A DNA stretch of 6,654 nucleotides, from positions 1-6,654 of the forward strand of contig JALZUH010000103.1 of assembly GCA_023301645.1 (NCBI GenBank), in the 5' to 3' direction. Under the pieces are notes generated by a model. The model ran no database searches and was not told where the DNA came from. It was given only the letters and a program-made list of their open reading frames with translations. Origin of the DNA: Akkermansiaceae bacterium. GTDB lineage: Bacteria; Verrucomicrobiota; Verrucomicrobiia; Verrucomicrobiales; Akkermansiaceae. Below are positions 4,582 to 6,654 of the stretch, one piece after another; position 1 is the stretch's first letter, and every line of letters starts with the position of its first letter. A program made the position numbers and the translations under genes.

Positions 4582-6654
4582 ATGACAGACCTTTCTCTCT
4601 ACAGAAACATCGGTATTTTCGCCCACGTGGATGCTGGTAAAACAACCACCACAGAACGTATTCTTAAACTCACAGGAAAGGTTCACAAGACCGGTGAGGT
4701 GCACGACGGAGAAGCGACAACAGACTTCATGGAGCAAGAGCAGGAGCGCGGTATCACCATTCAGTCTGCTGCAACTTCATGTTTCTGGAACAAGCACCGC
4801 TTCAACATCATCGATACACCGGGACACGTTGACTTCACTGTAGAAGTTTACCGTTCACTTAAGGTTCTCGACGGTGGTGTAGGTGTATTCTGTGGATCAG
4901 GTGGCGTAGAGCCTCAGTCTGAGACAAACTGGCGTTACGCAAACGAATCTGAAGTTGCTCGTGTCATCTTCGTTAACAAGCTCGACCGTATTGGTGCAGA
5001 CTTCTACAGCGTATGTGATCAGGTGAAGAACGTTCTCGCAGCGAATCCGCTCATCATGGTTCTCCCTATCGGCATCGAAGACGACTTCAAAGGTGTCGTC
5101 GACCTTCTTACCCGTAAAGCATGGGTATGGGACGACTCAGGTCTCCCTGAAAACTACGAGATCCAAGACGTTCCTGCTGACATGGTAGACGACGTAGAGA
5201 TGTATCGTAGCCAGCTTATCGAAACAGCTGTAGAGCAAGACGACGATCTCATGATGGCATACCTCGACGGCACTGAGCCAAGCATCGAGGAAATCAACAA
5301 GTGCATCCGTAAGGGAACTATCGCACTCGACTTCTTCCCAACATACTGTGGATCAGCTTTCAAAAACAAAGGTGTTCAGGTTCTCCTCGACGCAGTTGTA
5401 GCCTACCTACCATCACCTACAGAGGTTCCTCCTCAGCCAGAAGTTGACCCAGAGGGTAACGAGACTGGTGAGTTCGCCATCGTAGATGCTGAGGGCCCAC
5501 TCCGCGCACTTGCATTCAAGATCATGGATGACCAATACGGTGCACTGACTTTCACTCGTATTTACTCCGGTAAGATCGAGAAAGGCATGACTGTTCTTAA
5601 CACATTCACAGGCAAAACTGAGCGTATCGGCCGTATCGTAGAGATGCACGCTGATGATCGTATGGAGGTGGACTCAGCTCAAGCTGGTGACATCATCGCA
5701 CTCGTTGGCCTTAAGAACGTTCAGACAGGTCACACTCTCTGTGATAAGGACAAGCCTGCTACTCTCGAGCCAATGGTGTTCCCAGATCCAGTTATCTCCA
5801 TCGCCGTATCCCCTAAGGACAAGGTGAACGCAGAGAAGCTCGGAACAGCTATCGGAAAGATGGTTAAGGAAGATCCTACATTCATCGTAGAAACTGACAT
5901 CGACTCAGGCGAGACCATCCTTAAGGGAATGGGTGAGCTTCACCTCGACATTAAGGTAGACATTCTTAAGCGCACACACGGCGTAGAAGTAGAAGTAGGT
6001 CAGCCGCAGGTTGCCTACCGTGAGACAATCACCAAGCGCACTGAAGACTCCTACACGCACAAGAAGCAGTCAGGTGGTTCTGGTCAGTATGGTAAGATCG
6101 ACTACATCATCGAGCCTCTCGATCCAGAAGGTGGCGTTGACTTCGAATTCGAATCTAAAGTTGTTGGTGGTAACGTTCCTAAGGAATTCTGGCCTGCAAT
6201 CGAAAAAGGATTCAAGACTTCTAAGGACAAGGGTGTCATCGCTGGCTTCCCATGCTTGAACTTCAAGGTAACACTCGTAGACGGTGCTCAGCACGCAGTT
6301 GACTCATCTGCTATTGCCTTCGAGATCGCTGCTAAGGCTGGCTACCGCCAGACTATGCCTAAGGCTGGACCACAGCTTCTTGAGCCTATCATGAAGCTCG
6401 ACGTATTCACACCAGAGGACAACGTCGGTGACGTTATCGGTGACCTTAACCGTCGCCGTGGAATGATCAAGGAGCAGGACAGAACACCTACAGGTATCCG
6501 CGTCAAAGCTGATGCACCTCTTAGTGATATGTTCGGCTACATCGGTGACCTTCGGACCATGACATCTGGTCGTGGTCAGTTCTCCATGGAGTTCTCACAC
6601 TACGCTGCATGTCCTAAGAACGTTGCTGAGCAAGTCATCGCAGACGTCAAGGAA
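4582..6654 (+). CDS. fusA: Elongation factor G (3' end cut by the window)
   Basis: The translational GTPase that drives translocation and, with RRF, ribosome recycling. 691 residues are visible with no stop; the sequence already reaches CPKNVAEQVIADVKE, so only about five residues should be missing. G-domain motifs are AHVDAGKT (14-21), RGITI (56-60), DTPGH (78-82) with the catalytic-loop His82, NKLD (132-135, in place of the usual NKMD) and CGSAF (256-260). Domain II starts near 305 and domain III includes LKGMGELHLD (447-456). Domain IV has HKKQSGGSGQYG (493-504) and GGNVPKEFWPA, and domain V has GDVIGDLNRRRG (616-627) and RTMTSGRGQFSMEF (658-671). All key residues look intact. The signature FCGSGGVEPQSETNWRYAN (103-121) recalls the EF-G2-type proteins of Vibrio/Shewanella more than E. 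coli FusA. No rpsL/rpsG precedes it; the neighbour is a divergent tRNA-Met. There is no Shine-Dalgarno sequence, and codon usage is strongly biased. Confidence 0.97.
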   Translation, partial: MTDLSLYRNIGIFAHVDAGKTTTTERILKLTGKVHKTGEVHDGEATTDFMEQEQERGITIQSAATSCFWNKHRFNIIDTPGHVDFTVEVYRSLKVLDGGVGVFCGSGGVEPQSETNWRYANESEVARVIFVNKLDRIGADFYSVCDQVKNVLAANPLIMVLPIGIEDDFKGVVDLLTRKAWVWDDSGLPENYEIQDVPADMVDDVEMYRSQLIETAVEQDDDLMMAYLDGTEPSIEEINKCIRKGTIALDFFPTYCGSAFKNKGVQVLLDAVVAYLPSPTEVPPQPEVDPEGNETGEFAIVDAEGPLRALAFKIMDDQYGALTFTRIYSGKIEKGMTVLNTFTGKTERIGRIVEMHADDRMEVDSAQAGDIIALVGLKNVQTGHTLCDKDKPATLEPMVFPDPVISIAVSPKDKVNAEKLGTAIGKMVKEDPTFIVETDIDSGETILKGMGELHLDIKVDILKRTHGVEVEVGQPQVAYRETITKRTEDSYTHKKQSGGSGQYGKIDYIIEPLDPEGGVDFEFESKVVGGNVPKEFWPAIEKGFKTSKDKGVIAGFPCLNFKVTLVDGAQHAVDSSAIAFEIAAKAGYRQTMPKAGPQLLEPIMKLDVFTPEDNVGDVIGDLNRRRGMIKEQDRTPTGIRVKADAPLSDMFGYIGDLRTMTSGRGQFSMEFSHYAACPKNVAEQVIADVKE

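Noticed and set aside
1..6654. CRISPR array, insertion sequence or defence system
   Set aside because: No regularly spaced repeats, transposase motifs, terminal inverted repeats or defence-type domains were seen on either strand.

Overview
The window looks like a piece of a free-living Gram-negative chromosome, most likely from the Verrucomicrobiota (Rubritalea/Akkermansia-like relatives). This is an inference from three things. The EF-G and flotillin sequences have the feel of that phylum. None of the six protein genes has a Shine-Dalgarno sequence at a normal distance from its start. The outer-membrane protein gene sits behind a near-consensus sigma-54 promoter. No phylogeny could be run.

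Layout. (1) At 20-253, minus strand, is a 62-residue His-rich putative lipoprotein gene that ends in a clear intrinsic terminator. (2) At 427-2098, plus strand, is a two-gene unit: the flotillin-like scaffold protein floA, then an unrecognised membrane-anchored, Pro/Gln-rich protein with a compact C-terminal motif. (3) At 2188-2511, minus strand and convergent with that unit, is a DUF3820-family small protein. (4) At 2690-3656, plus strand, is a self-contained unit of sigma-54-type promoter, short leader, secreted beta-barrel outer-membrane protein and strong terminator. (5) At 3657-4276 there is no intact gene. It holds a decayed minus-strand fragment resembling the C-terminus of the RNA ligase RtcB, and otherwise nothing I can recognise. 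(6) At 4286-4360, minus strand, is a tRNA with anticodon CAU (elongator Met) and encoded CCA. Its leader and trailer form an 8-bp inverted repeat. (7) At 4361-4581 is a divergent regulatory region with an 18-bp perfect dyad and two leader hairpins. (8) From 4582 to the window end, plus strand, is elongation factor G (691 codons visible, almost complete).

How the parts fit. The floA unit belongs to membrane microdomain organisation. The barrel protein and the lipoprotein are envelope components. The right end is a divergent translation locus, tRNA-Met and EF-G, that may share a control region. EF-G is not preceded by rpsL/rpsG here, so it is either outside the usual str operon or a second EF-G copy. 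I see no convincing new defence or mobile system. The most rewarding leads are the floA-linked partner protein, the RtcB-like remnant beside the tRNA, the sigma-54-type promoter, and the dyad between the tRNA and EF-G genes.
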